Part shown: positions 19,876-30,554 of the stretch, one piece after another
How the letters are laid out: each line of letters starts with the position of its first letter
Numbering within the stretch: position 1 is the stretch's first letter
Assembly (NCBI GenBank): GCA_022559845.1
Contig: CM040128.1
Location: 178,552,413 to 178,616,412 of the forward strand
Direction of reading: 5' to 3'
Source: Amorphophallus konjac
Lineage: Eukaryota > Streptophyta > Magnoliopsida > Alismatales > Araceae
DNA length: 64,000 nt
Notes under the pieces: generated by a model
What the model was told of the DNA's origin: nothing
What the model saw: only the letters and a program-made list of their open reading frames with translations
Databases searched by the model: none
Translations under genes and position numbers: made by a program

Positions 19876-21204
19876 AAAATTCCCCCTTATCAACCCTCCG
19901 GCAGGAAGAAAATGTTTGAAAGGATGTGGAACCCACCAAACCTGGATCGACGGCTGCTGCAAATCACCAAGCACCCCGGTCTGGGATTTTCACTAGAAGA
20001 CTATTACGAAACTGATGTTATATTGGTTTCGGCTCTGTCCGGCGATGACCCCGCAGAAGCTGCAGACTTGCGGGAAGCCCACCAAGATGTATATTTCACA
20101 CCTCCGACTGAGGAGGCGCAAGACGAAGAAGTGTTCCTTTGGAACCCTCTCCACCGCCGCTACATGGGTAAGACCTCCTCCTTTTCCGGGGGACTAACCT
20201 CGAAAGGTCACACCACCGAGGCTCCCTTACTCCGGCTTGCTGGCGAAGCAAGGAGCAGTAGCATGGGCCATGCTCCGGATTCTCCTTGATACGACCCTGT
20301 CATGTACGCCTTGTACCATAGGCAGCAACGGGAGATCGAGATGTTAAAGGCACGGCTGGCTGAGTTGACCTCGCTAGTGACCGACCTGGTCCAAGTCTCT
20401 CTCCGCCCGTGGGGTGGCCATGTGTCTCGGCCCCGAGACACCAGTCCTGACGCCTCCGTCCGGTCTAGGAGGGAAACAAGAGACACGGCAAGCCCGCTAA
20501 CCGGGCGGCCAGTCAGGCGAGGCCTGACCCTCCAAGAGAAGCTGCAGAAGCCCTATTCCTTCCCAAGAGAGAAGACTCGGGGTATCTTCGATTGAGCCTG
20601 CCATTACGGCAAGGTCTCCCTCCCAGGGTCCAAGAGGCCTCAGGACACCCGAAGAAGTGGGGACCCACTCTTTTGTCCCTATCACCAGATACTGGGCCAC
20701 GCCATCGAAGACTGCTATGTCTTCAAAGACATTGCTCAAGACCTCATTGACAGGGATGAGCTCAGAATGGGAGACTATGTGGTAGCCCCGCCGCGCCCCC
20801 ACGTGACGGATAGCCCCAGAAGAGGAGCCTATACAGTATCTATCCATTACCAGGCGCCTGAAGATGCCCCAGCCCCCGCCGGAGTTGTCTATGATGAATA
20901 CACAGAAGACCCCGAGGTGGCCCTGTGCCTTTCCGTGCCAGCGGACCCCACAGACCGAGCGGCTACGGCCGGGGAGGAATGCACAGTGAACGCAGCCTCC
21001 GCACCTAGTCACGAGGAACAAGAAGAGGGGGATGGCATCCTCGAGCTCGAGGACAATGAAGACCAAGACTTTGTCGATTTGTCGCTAGCCCCGCCGGAAA
21101 TTGAAAATGGCGGCCAGGCCACTGTCGACGAGTTGGTTGAGATCAACCTCGGCACAGAAGGCGACCCCAGGCCGACCTTTCTGTGTGCTCTTATGCCCCC
21201 ATAA
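19876..21204 (+). pseudogene. Element 2 protease-RT linker with second gag zinc-finger module
   Basis: Same frame as gag-protease, with stops at 20287-20289, 20593-20595 and 21202-21204. A segment at about 20540-20790 repeats the module of the main gag at about 17330-17590: LQEKLQKPYSFPRE against LREKMRNKLYSFSRD, then a GDPLFCPYHQILGH block against DPSFCLYHRMLGH, then IEDCYVFKD in both. A coiled-coil-like stretch (RQQREIEMLKARLAEL, about 20320) precedes it. The remainder is acidic linker. This gives the element two similar zinc-finger modules, one before and one after the protease. Confidence 0.75.
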
Positions 21205-21807
21205 AAGAGGGAACAATACACGAAGCTACTGTAAGAATTCCGGGATTGCTTTGCCTGGAACTACAAAGAAATGCCCGGGCTCAGCCCCGAAGTAACTCAG
21301 CACATTTTGGCCATTGATCCCAAGGTGGAGCCAGTGAAGCAGCCTCCCCAGTGTATGAGGCCAGAATTGATCAGCCAGATCTGCAAGGAGGTCGACAAGC
21401 TCATAGACGTCGACTTCGTGGCGAAAAACCAGTACACTACTTGGTTGGCCAACATCGTACCGGTGAAGAAGAAGAATGGGCAGATCGGGATTTGCGTGGA
21501 TTTCCGCGACCTGAATAAAGCCTGCCCAAAAGATGACTTCCCGGTGCCTATCACCGAAGTGATGATTGATGCAACCACTGGTCATGAGGCCCTGTCTTTT
21601 ATGGATGGATCATCCGATACAACCAAATTTGGATAGCTTATCACGACCGGATTCACACGGCCTTCAGAGTGCCCAAGGGGATATTCCACTACAAGAGGAT
21701 GCCCTTCGGCCTCAAGAATGTCGGCGCCACGTATCAGCGGGCGATGACCAAGATCTTCGATGAGCTGCTGTATAGCAAGGTCGAATGCTACATTGACGAT
21801 CTAGTTG
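21205..21807 (+). pseudogene. Element 2 reverse transcriptase, N-terminal part
   Basis: Starts after a TAG-broken segment (FAWNYKEMPGL) and carries ICVDFRDLNKACPKDDFP (about 21493-21546) and LSFMDG. A frameshift near 21615-21640 moves the remaining motifs (MPFGLKNVGATYQRAM and the catalytic YIDDLVV) to another frame. The coding sequence is cut at 21807 by nested element A and resumes at 29959. With frameshift, stop and insertion the RT cannot be made from this copy. Confidence 0.87.
21803..21807. repeat. Target-site duplication of A, left copy
   Basis: agttg before the TG of the left LTR pairs with ggttg at 29954-29958 (four of five bases). The RT reading across the two flanks (GAT CTA GTT GTC AAG) supports this placement. 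Confidence 0.8.
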
Positions 21808-24424
21808 TGATGTAAAACCGACCTTGGACCTATTTTGCTAGCATTCAAGTTTGAGCAGCGGACTCACACTAGTGAGCTCACCCGTATGGCACACACTAGG
21901 GCCCGAAGGCAACTAGGCGATGTTGGAGAGGGTCTGAGGTGGGACCATGAGGCTCCAAGGGTTGGCAAGCTTGGGGAGAACCCAAAATGGGCCTAGGATG
22001 CCCAAATCATGGGCGGCCAACACACCAAGGGTGTGGGTTAAGTGGATTCACTCTCAACTCGCCCGCGGTGGTCACTCAATTTGGTGGCAATGTAAAATCA
22101 GACACTCTCTTACCGCCGATGGAGTAACTATAGCAATACTAAGCTAAGCAAGTCCAATATAGCAATGAGGGATGTTCAGGAGCTCACCTAGCCGGAGTGA
22201 AGACGCCGACTCCGGCCGGAGACGGGGGCGAGCGGGGAGGCAAGGGTATGTACCCGCACGCCGCGTCGGTGTCGCTTCAACCTGAAAGTGTAAAGAGTAC
22301 AACACTACGCCTCTCGCAGGAGGGATGATCTTGGGGTGGGGATTAAGTTAATTACATCCAAAACTACCTCCACGCAGGGAGGGGCCTTCAGCCGGCCAAG
22401 CGGGTTGGGGATTACGCAATGAAACTTGACCTCCCGAGCTCCACCGGTTCTGCCCTGCTTCAGGTTCACTGGACAGACAGTCGGAGACGGTGCTGCCACG
22501 GGTTCCACGGAACTCGGATCTTGACGAGACCAGCGCCAAAAGTTTCCCAACTGACAGAGGATGAAGCTTGAATTTTTGGGGAAGCTTTGATACTCGGGGC
22601 TGACCGCGCCGGCGACTGGAACAGGACAGCAGCGTCTGGTCTCTGGTGGGTACCGAACTGATGCAGCAGGTTGCAGAAGTCACTGTGGGCTCTCCCGGAC
22701 TCCGATTGGAATGAAAATGGTGGTGATGCTATCATGGTCGGGGTAGCTTCGAGCCGGAGTTGACGGGGATGCGATCCGATGTCGGTGGAGAGAGGGGTAA
22801 CCGGAGGAGTGAGGACTGGTCTAACCTGGGACCACAGGGGGCATTCTGCCGTCTCCGACGAAGAAAATTGGAGCAGAGGGTTCCGGTGGCTGATTGAGTC
22901 CCTTATTCTTGGAGGTGGCAGCTAGCGTGAAGTAGTTTCTTCCGTCCAAAAATGGCGCTCAGAGCCTTCACGAGCTGGCCGTGGCAGAATCTGGGACCGG
23001 ACTGATTGATTCTGCCTCTGTCTGGTGCAGATCAATGTGGCTGGTTGCAGAGGGTGCCACGATCTCTAACGAGCTCTGATTGAGGCAAGACCTGAACCGT
23101 TGGAACCGTAGCCGAGTCTTCTTCTGTCGGCACCAACGGCGATGTCGGCAGATGTCGGATAAGACCGGGACAATCAGATGAGTAGAGGGGTGTCGGTTCT
23201 GGCTCCTGTAAACTGACCTGACACACTTGGAGTAGAAAATTTGTAACATGAGATTCCGATGTCCAAATGCAGCTCTGCTTCTTTAGGATGAAAGAGGACT
23301 TGAGAGGGAAGAACTTTTCTGAAGAACACTTGATCTGAATCCCAAAAGATTCGTCGTGGTCGGGCTTCCAATCTCGCTCTAGTTCTCTGCCTGGGGTCTT
23401 CTGCGCAGTCGTGGGAGATCAGCTCCTGCGGATAGCTCCGACCTCGGAAGCCAGCGAGACCACCACCGTTGGAAAGCTATCTCGATGACGATTCCAGAAA
23501 TATCAGCCTTGCCACCTGAATCTTTGAGAGACGGTCATGGCTGCCTCTGCAAGTTGCTGCAACTCTGCTGTCTGAAACAGAGGCTGAATGAGAAGAAGAT
23601 GAGGGGGTGGGGAAGGGGATGGCCAAGAGAGTAAGAGGTGGAGGGTGAACTTGGCTGGTATGGGGAAGGGGGGCTGCGACTTTGGGTGGTTTGGGAGGTG
23701 GGGAGATGGAAGGGCACTGCCCTAGGGAGAGGGAAATTTGAATTTGGGCTTAGGGAAGAGCCCCTTCAACCTTGGGGAGAGGAAGGGGTGCTTAGGAAGT
23801 GGTGTTGGGTAGTTGGGGGTTGGGAGGTGGGGTGTGGATTGGAGGATGCCACCTTGGGTTGGGGGGGAGTTAAATGGGTGTATGGGGAAGGGGAGAGGTC
23901 TTAATGAGGGGTGAATGGAGAGGAGAGAGAAAATTCCGAAAATTGGGTGGAGGGAGAGAGAGAGAGAGATAAAGAGAGAGAGAGAGATAATGGGTGAGAG
24001 AGGGAAGAGAGATTTGGTAGAGAGGAGTAAGACTAGAGAATTTTTTCTATTCAAATGATTCTTCAAAAGTTGTTACATATGAGGAGTGGGGTGGCCTATT
24101 TATAGGCACATGACTTTTTCACAAAGGACCCTAACAAAAGACACAATGACTAATAACCGAAGGGAAGGGGGGGCATCCATGGGCCTAGCCCAATGAGATG
24201 GGCCCAATAACCTATCAAACCAACATAATGACTCAATACTTAGGAAAATGACTCAACAACCTAGGTACATGACTCAAATAAAGGGAAAATTACATGATAT
24301 TGACTCAAAGAAAATGTGAAGATTACATGACTAGACTCAAAAATACATGACTAACATAATGGCGCTTGCCGACGAACAATCCGAGTCCGGAGAAAATGTG
24401 GAGGGGCAAGGGATGCCCTCATCA
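21808..24424 (-). repeat. Element A 3' LTR (left)
   Basis: 2617 bp, nearly identical to 27338-29953. On the minus strand it has a TATA box (CCTATAAATAGG, 24095-24106) followed by a CT/GA-rich leader (23900-24000). That order gives the minus-strand orientation. Confidence 0.9.
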
Positions 24425-27285
24425 TACCCCCGGGGTGGGGAAAACTCGACCCCGTTGGGTATGGGTCCACCAGGGAAGTAGTACATCGAACTGCGGCTCT
24501 GGGTGATCCTCGATCTCCATACTCAACCCGCGACCATAGTCGGGGAACGGCGCTTCAGCTCGACAAAGTGACTCGGTCATACCCTCATGCTGGCGATGGG
24601 ATCTTGCTTGCCTAGTATTGCCGCTGTGTGCTCACGTCGGGCTCTCAGACTATTTGTGGTGGCACTCCGAGGGTGTCTCTCACAAGGGTAGGTGTAAGCT
24701 AGAGGCACTCACTAGGATCCACCGCGGTGCCCTTATAAGGTGCTAGATCCGCCACATGAGAAATGGGGAGAATCGCAAAACCCTTTTTGAAAGTTCAACC
24801 CATAAGCCGGGTTGCCAAAGCCACTCGGAACTTGGCAAGGTCCAAGTCCTCGTGCCCTCAATTTGGAGGTGACCCTGGGGTAGAGCCACTCTAAAGTCAT
24901 CATCGTCAAGTTACCAACTTGGAATTCCAAGTGGCGCTCATGAGTTTTTGCTCGCTTGTTGTGAATATCACCGCTTGTTGCTTGATATGTGCTTGGATGC
25001 ATATGCCATGCTTGATGATGCGATGTGAGTGGGCAATGTTTGGTATGCAAAGGTGGTCCGGGACAGCCACATGTAGATCGACCATGCTTTGATGCTATGA
25101 AGATTGTGACAGACTCAGGGGGGCCGGGACATCCATAGATGAACCTTTTATGCATGGGTATGACAAATGTCGGGGGACCCGGACATCCATGTATGCTCCT
25201 CTCATACTTAAGACTCATGATGAATGAGGGTGGGCCAATACATCCAAATACGGTCCACTTATGCTTCCTACTTGACATGTGGGTGATGTAAATGAATGTA
25301 CCCGACTTATGCATCATGCCAAGTGGTGTTGTATGCCAAGACTTATGCACTCTTGTGACAAAGATGTCTCCTATGTGTGGGCCTTTGGACTTCCATTGGA
25401 ATGGGTCGAAGGGGTCTAGAAAGGTGGATATCATGAGATGGGGCACTTCCTCGATCCCTAGGTGTATACCACCCAAAGTCATGGTTCCCATGGTGTAACC
25501 CGGGTCTGGGATGGGGTGGATTGGATCAAACATGGTGGGTTGGGGTAGGGAAAGGTAGGTGGTAGTTAAGGTGGTTGGGTTACTTGGGTTCCTTGACTCC
25601 CATTGGAATGGATCATAGGGATCATAAAGTGGGTTACCAAGGGGCTCCATGTCCTCAAGGTCCTCAAAAGGTGATGAGTCGTCTTCTTCTAGTGGAATGG
25701 TTGGGTCGGTGTATGGGGTGGGCTGGTTGGTCAAGGTTTTAGGAATCACAATGGTAGGGGAGTGGACCAGGATGGGCTCTTCCACTATGGGGAGAAGGAA
25801 AAGGATGTCACTAGTGTAGCAACCAATAGTGCAAACCGAGGAGATAGACCCAATGCATGGATGGATGAGGTTAAGGCTCTTGGGTTGGTCCGCTCCTAGG
25901 GCCAATAAAGAAGTCAAGTCTGATTGCCACTTTAGACCTTTGAGGAGATCATCCCAATCTTCTACCTCATAGTAGGATTGGATTGTGGTGTGATAGGAGT
26001 GGAGGGGAACAATTTGGGATGGATATCCCAAAGGTGAGAGAGGTGGGGGTGAGCTAGGAAGGGTGGGTCCTTGCTTGAGCCATTGGAGTATATGCTCATT
26101 CATGGTGAAGGTGGGTGACTCTTGAGGATCCGGGCTATTTGAAGTGGTAAAGGGTTGAGGCTTTTCCTTACCATTGGTGTGATCTTAGGCTTCCTTATGG
26201 GTGGGAATGGGTTCCGGACTAGCATCTACTCCCATGTGGAGGGTTGTGGAGGTTTCAATTCCTAGTGTTAATGGGTTGGGTAGGTCTAATGCGGGAGAAT
26301 TGGTGATAGCTGGAGCATATTGCACTTGGGGTGGTGGGCAAGGGTGGACTTGGATCGGAAGGGGAAGTAGAGGAGGCCTAGGTTGGGGAAAGATTGGTGT
26401 AGGAAGCGGGAGGTGAGTTGGGTGAGGGGTTTTGGGTTTGGGGATGGTGGCCATTATGGGCCTTGGTGGAGGGGTGGACACGGTTTCCACATGGTTTTTA
26501 ATGGTGAGGGTTGGATGAGTGGTGGTCACCATAGAGGGAATTGGGTCGGTTAGGGGTCTCCTGCCCTTGGGATCATTTGGGGTGGAAGTGGGGGCTAAAG
26601 AGGCTTGACTAGTGTAGGTTAGTGAAGGGGGTTTTGGTTGGGGTGTGGGGGCCCTCATGGGATTAGGTGGGGAGGTGGAGGCCTTGGAGACTTGGGTTCT
26701 AGTGGTAAGGGTTTGGACGGGTGAGTTTGGAGGAGTGAGAGTGCTCCTCGAGTTTTGGTAACCCGGGTAGGAAGAGGACATATATTTTGCTCTAAGTTAC
26801 TCCTTCATGTCCTTCCAAGTGGTGATGGGAGTTTCCCTTCTAAGTATCTTTAGCCCGATAATTTGCATCCAATAAGTTTCCGCCCATTTGGTAAGTTGCA
26901 TTTTGGCAACCAATGTCTTTTCATCCTCGGATATATGATACCAAGTGAAGTATTGGTCCATTGTAGCTTCCCAATCTAAATATTCTCTAGGAGAGGTTCC
27001 ATCAAAAGTGGGAAGTGGGAAAGGGACCATTCTATCGTCTGTCCTTGGGGCGGCCCTATTTTCTCCAAGTTGGTTGAGTCGGTCCGATATGTTATCAAGC
27101 CGCTCATTGGCATAGGTCAAGGCTTTCATGAAGTAGTTGACATGGCCAGGGAAGTTATGGGTGTTAGTGGTAGGCATCTCTTGGTGGCTTGGACTTATGG
27201 AGTGGGCCGATTGGTAAGGTTGATATGAGGTGGCCATACTAGGGGACAAGAGTGATGCACTTGAAGACTCTAAATACATAGACAT
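24425..27285 (-). pseudogene. Element A gag plus GCPGPP-repeat ORF with integrase C-terminal remnant
   Basis: One minus-strand frame from ATG at 27285, broken by TAA at 26797-26799 and 26185-26187 and open again to 24733. Residues 1-160 are a gypsy gag domain (LPTFDGTSPREYLDWE, YSEDEK-like and WKDMKE). A Pro/Thr-rich linker follows (about 26770-26190). The next 456 codons contain a novel block (IGSISSVCTIGCYTSD, LDPFDPFQWKS), four tandem repeats of about 20 residues centred on GCPGPP (25040-25270), and a HLEFQVGNL segment like the integrase C-terminal domain of gypsy elements. From about 24760 a frameshift separates the final GNPAYGL part. Catalytic pol domains are absent. Confidence 0.7.
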
Positions 27286-27317
27286 GCCCTAGGACCAACT
27301 TGATAGAGACAAGTTGT

Positions 27318-27335
27318 GAACTTGCTCTGATACCA
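27318..27335 (-). other. Primer-binding site of element A (tRNA-iMet type)
   Basis: Minus strand TGGTATCAGAGCAAG lies two bases inside the right LTR. Its first 12 bases are the standard complement of the initiator methionine tRNA 3' end used by many plant LTR elements. This fixes 27338-29953 as the 5' LTR. Confidence 0.88.
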
Positions 27336-27337
27336 CT

Positions 27338-29953
27338 TGATGTAAAATTGACCTTGGACCTATTTTGCAAGCATTCAAGATTGAGCAGCGGACTCACACT
27401 AGTGAGCTCACCCGTATGGCACACACTAGGGCCCGAAGGCAACTAGGCGATGTTAGAGAGGGTCCGAGGTGGGACCATGAGGCTCCAAGGGTTGGCAAGC
27501 TTGGGGAGAACCCAAAATGGGCCTAGGATGCCCAAATCATGGGCGGCCAACACACCAAGGGTGTGGGTTAAGTGGATTCACTCTCAACTCGCCCGCGGTG
27601 GTCACTCAATTTGGTGGTAATGTAAAATCAGACACTCTCTTACCGCCGATGGAGTAACTATAGCAATACTAAGCTAAGCAAGTCCAATACAGCAATGAGG
27701 GATGTTCAGGAGCTCACCTAGCCGGAGTGAAGACGCCGACTCCGGCCGGAGACGGGGGCGAGCGGGGAGGCGAGGGTATGTACCCGCACGCCGCGTCGGT
27801 GTCGCTTCAACCTGAAAGTGTAAAGAGTACAACACTACGCCTCTCGCAGGAGGGATGATCTTGGGGTGGGGATTAAGTTAATTACATCCAAAACTACCTC
27901 CACGCAGGGAGGGGCCTTCAGCCGGCCAAGCGGGTTGGGGATTACGCAATGAAACTTGACCTCCCGAGCTCCACCGGTTCTGCCCTGCTTCAGGTTCACT
28001 GGACAGACAGTCGGAGATGGTGCTGCCACGGGTTCCACAGAACTCGGATCTTGACGAGACCAGCGCCAAAAGTTTCCCAACTGACAGAGGATGAAGCTTG
28101 AATTTTTGGGGAAGCTTTGATACTCGGGGCTGACCGCGCCGGCGACTGGAACAGGACAGCAGTGTCTGGTCTCTGGTGGGTACCGAACTGATGCAGCAGG
28201 TTGCAGAAGTCACTGTGGGCTCTCCCGGACTCCGATTGGAATGAAAATGGTGGTGATGCGATCGTGGTCGGGGTAGCTTCGATCCGGAGTTGACGGGGAT
28301 GCGATCCGATGTCGGTGGAGAGAGGGGTAACCGGAGGAGTGAGGACTGGTCTAACCTGGGACCACAGGGGGCATTCTGCCATCTCCGACGAAGAAAATTG
28401 GAGCAGAGGGTTCCGGTGGCCGATTGAGTCCCTTCTTCTTGGAGGTGGCAGCTAGCGTTAAGTAGTTTCTTCCCTCCAAAAATGACCCTCAGAGCCTTCA
28501 CGAGCTGGCCGTGGCAGAGTCTGGGACCGGACTGATTGATTCTGCCTCTGTCTGGTGCAGATTAATGTGGCTGGTTGCAGAGGGTGCCACGATCTTTAAC
28601 GAGCTCTGATTGAGGCAAGACCTGAACCGTTGGAACCGTAGCCGAGTCTTATTTCTGTCGGCACTGACGGCGATGTTGGCAGATGTCGGAGAAGACCGGG
28701 ACAATCAGATGAGTAGAGGGGTTTCGGTTCTGGCTCTTGTAAACTGACCTGACACACTTGGAGTAGAAAATTTGTAACATGAGATTCCGATGTCCAAATG
28801 CAGCTCTGCTTCTTTAGGATGAAAGAGGACTTGAGAGGGAAGAACTTTGCTGAAGAACACTTGATCTGAATCCCAAAAGGTTCGTCGTGGTCGGGCTTCC
28901 AATCTCGCTCTGGTTCTCTGCCTAGGGTCTTCTGCGCAGTCGTGGGAGATCAGCTCCTGCGGATAGCTCCGACCTCGGAAGCCGGCGAGACCACCACCGT
29001 TGGAAAGCTATCTCGATGACAATTCCAGAAATGTCAGCCTTGCCACCTGAATCTTTGAGAGACGGTCGTGGCTGCCTCTGTAAGTTGCTGCAACTCTGCT
29101 GTCTGAAACAGAGGCTGAATGAGAAGAAGATGAGGGGGTGGGGAAGGGGATGGCCAAGAGAGTAAGAGGTGGAGGGTGAACTTGGCTGGTATGGGGAAGG
29201 GGGGCTGCGACTTTGGGTGGTTTGGGAGGTGGGGAGATGGAAGGGCACTGCCCTAGGGAGAGGGAAATTTGAATTTGGGCTTAGGGAAGAGCCCCTTCAA
29301 CCTTGGGGAGAGGAAGGGGTGCTTAGGAAGTGGTGTTGGGTAGTTGGGGGTTGGGAGGTGGGGTGTGGATTGGAGGATGCCACCTTGGGTTGGGGGGGAG
29401 TTAAATGGGTGTGTGGGGAAGGGGAGAGGTCTTAATGAGGGGTGAATGGGGAGGAGACAGAAAATTCCGAAAATTGGGTGGAGGGAGAGAGAGAGAGATA
29501 AAGAGAGAGAGAGAGATAATGGGTGAGAGAGGGAAGAGAGATTTGGTAGAGAGGAGTAAGACTAGAGAATTTTTTCTATTCAAATGATTCTTCAAAAGTT
29601 GTTACATATGAGGAGTGGGGTGGCCTATTTATAGGCACATGACTTTTTCACAAAGGACCCTAACAAAAGACACAATGACTAATAACCGAAGGGAAGGGGG
29701 GGCATCCATGGGCCTAGCCCAATGAGATGGGCCCAATAACCTATCAAACCAACATAATGACTCAATACTTAGGAAAATGACTCAACAACCTAGGTACATG
29801 ACTCAAATAAAGGGAAAATTACATGATATTGACTCAAAGAAAATGTGAAGATTACATGACTAGACTCAAAAATACATGACTAACATAATGGCGCTTGCCG
29901 ACGAACAATCCGAGTCCGGAGAAAATGTGGAGGGGCAAGGGATGCCCTCATCA
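27338..29953 (-). repeat. Element A 5' LTR (right)
   Basis: 2616 bp, TGATG...CATCA. TATA box CCTATAAATAGG at 29624-29635 on the minus strand. A GA-microsatellite (29483-29517, plus-strand reading) in the transcribed leader differs in length from the left LTR. Confidence 0.9.
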
Positions 29954-29958
29954 GGTTG
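29954..29958. repeat. Target-site duplication of A, right copy
   Basis: ggttg, one mismatch to agttg at 21803-21807. Confidence 0.78.
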
Positions 29959-30554
29959 TCAAGACTATAAAGAGAGATGAGCATCTGAGTGACCTCAGGG
30001 TCATCTTCCAAAGGCTCCGGCTGTACGGGCTGAAAATGAACCCCATGAAGTGCTCAGCGTGTCTAGCGGAAAGTTCCTCGGCTTTATTGTCCGGCACAGA
30101 GGGATCGAGATTGACCCCTTCAAGATAAAAGCCATCCAGGAGTTGCCCCCTCCAGAGAGTCTGGGAGAGCTGAGGTCCCTAAAAGGCCGTTTAGCTTACA
30201 TCCGCAGGTTCATTTCCAACCTGTCGGGGCGTTGCCAACCTTTTCACAGACTGATGATGAAGAATGCACCCTTCAGCTGGGGTCACGAATGCCAGCACGC
30301 GTTCGACCAGCTAAAAGAGTACCTGAAGACCCTACCAGTCCAGGGGGCACCTATCAAAGGCAGACCGCTTATTCTCTATATAGCGGCCACTGAATATTTA
30401 CTGGGGGCAATGCTTGCCCAGAATAATGATGAGGGAAAGGAGCAAGCTCTCTACTACCTCAGCCGGAGATTGGTGGGAGCGGAGGCCAAGTACACCCCGA
30501 TTGAGAAGATCTACCTTGCCTTGGTCTTCGCAGTCAAGAAGTTGAGGCACTACA
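29959..30554 (+). pseudogene. Element 2 RT C-terminal part and first RNase H, N-terminal part
   Basis: Pol resumes after A with LKMNPMKCS and GKFLGFIVRHRGIE (the RT thumb/connection), one frameshift near 30055. Then the ancestral RNase H begins (ALYYLSRRLVGAEAKYTPIEK) and ends at LRHYM, where B is inserted. Confidence 0.88.
30550..30554. repeat. Target-site duplication ctaca of B, left copy
   Basis: ctaca precedes the TG of the left LTR and recurs at 38629-38633. Perfect 5-bp match. Confidence 0.92.

Larger units (their letters stand above)
21808..29953 (-). mobile_element. Nested element A: non-autonomous gypsy-type LTR element
   Basis: 8146 bp, minus strand, with 2.6-kb LTRs about 2% different by eye, termini TGATG...CATCA, a tRNA-iMet PBS and a purine/G-rich tract beside the left LTR. 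The internal 2.9 kb encodes a gag domain and a long ORF ending in an integrase C-terminal remnant, but has no protease, RT, RNase H or integrase core. It must have moved with enzymes from another element. It is inserted just after the YIDD motif of element 2. Confidence 0.9.

Noticed and set aside
22968..23371. Paired ORFs seen at the same place in both LTRs of A (and in B)
   Set aside because: They are repeated because the LTRs are repeated; indels and stops differ between copies and no domain is visible.
27318..27335. tRNA-iMet gene fragment
   Set aside because: Only the first 12 bases complementary to the tRNA 3' end are present and they sit beside an LTR, so it is a PBS.
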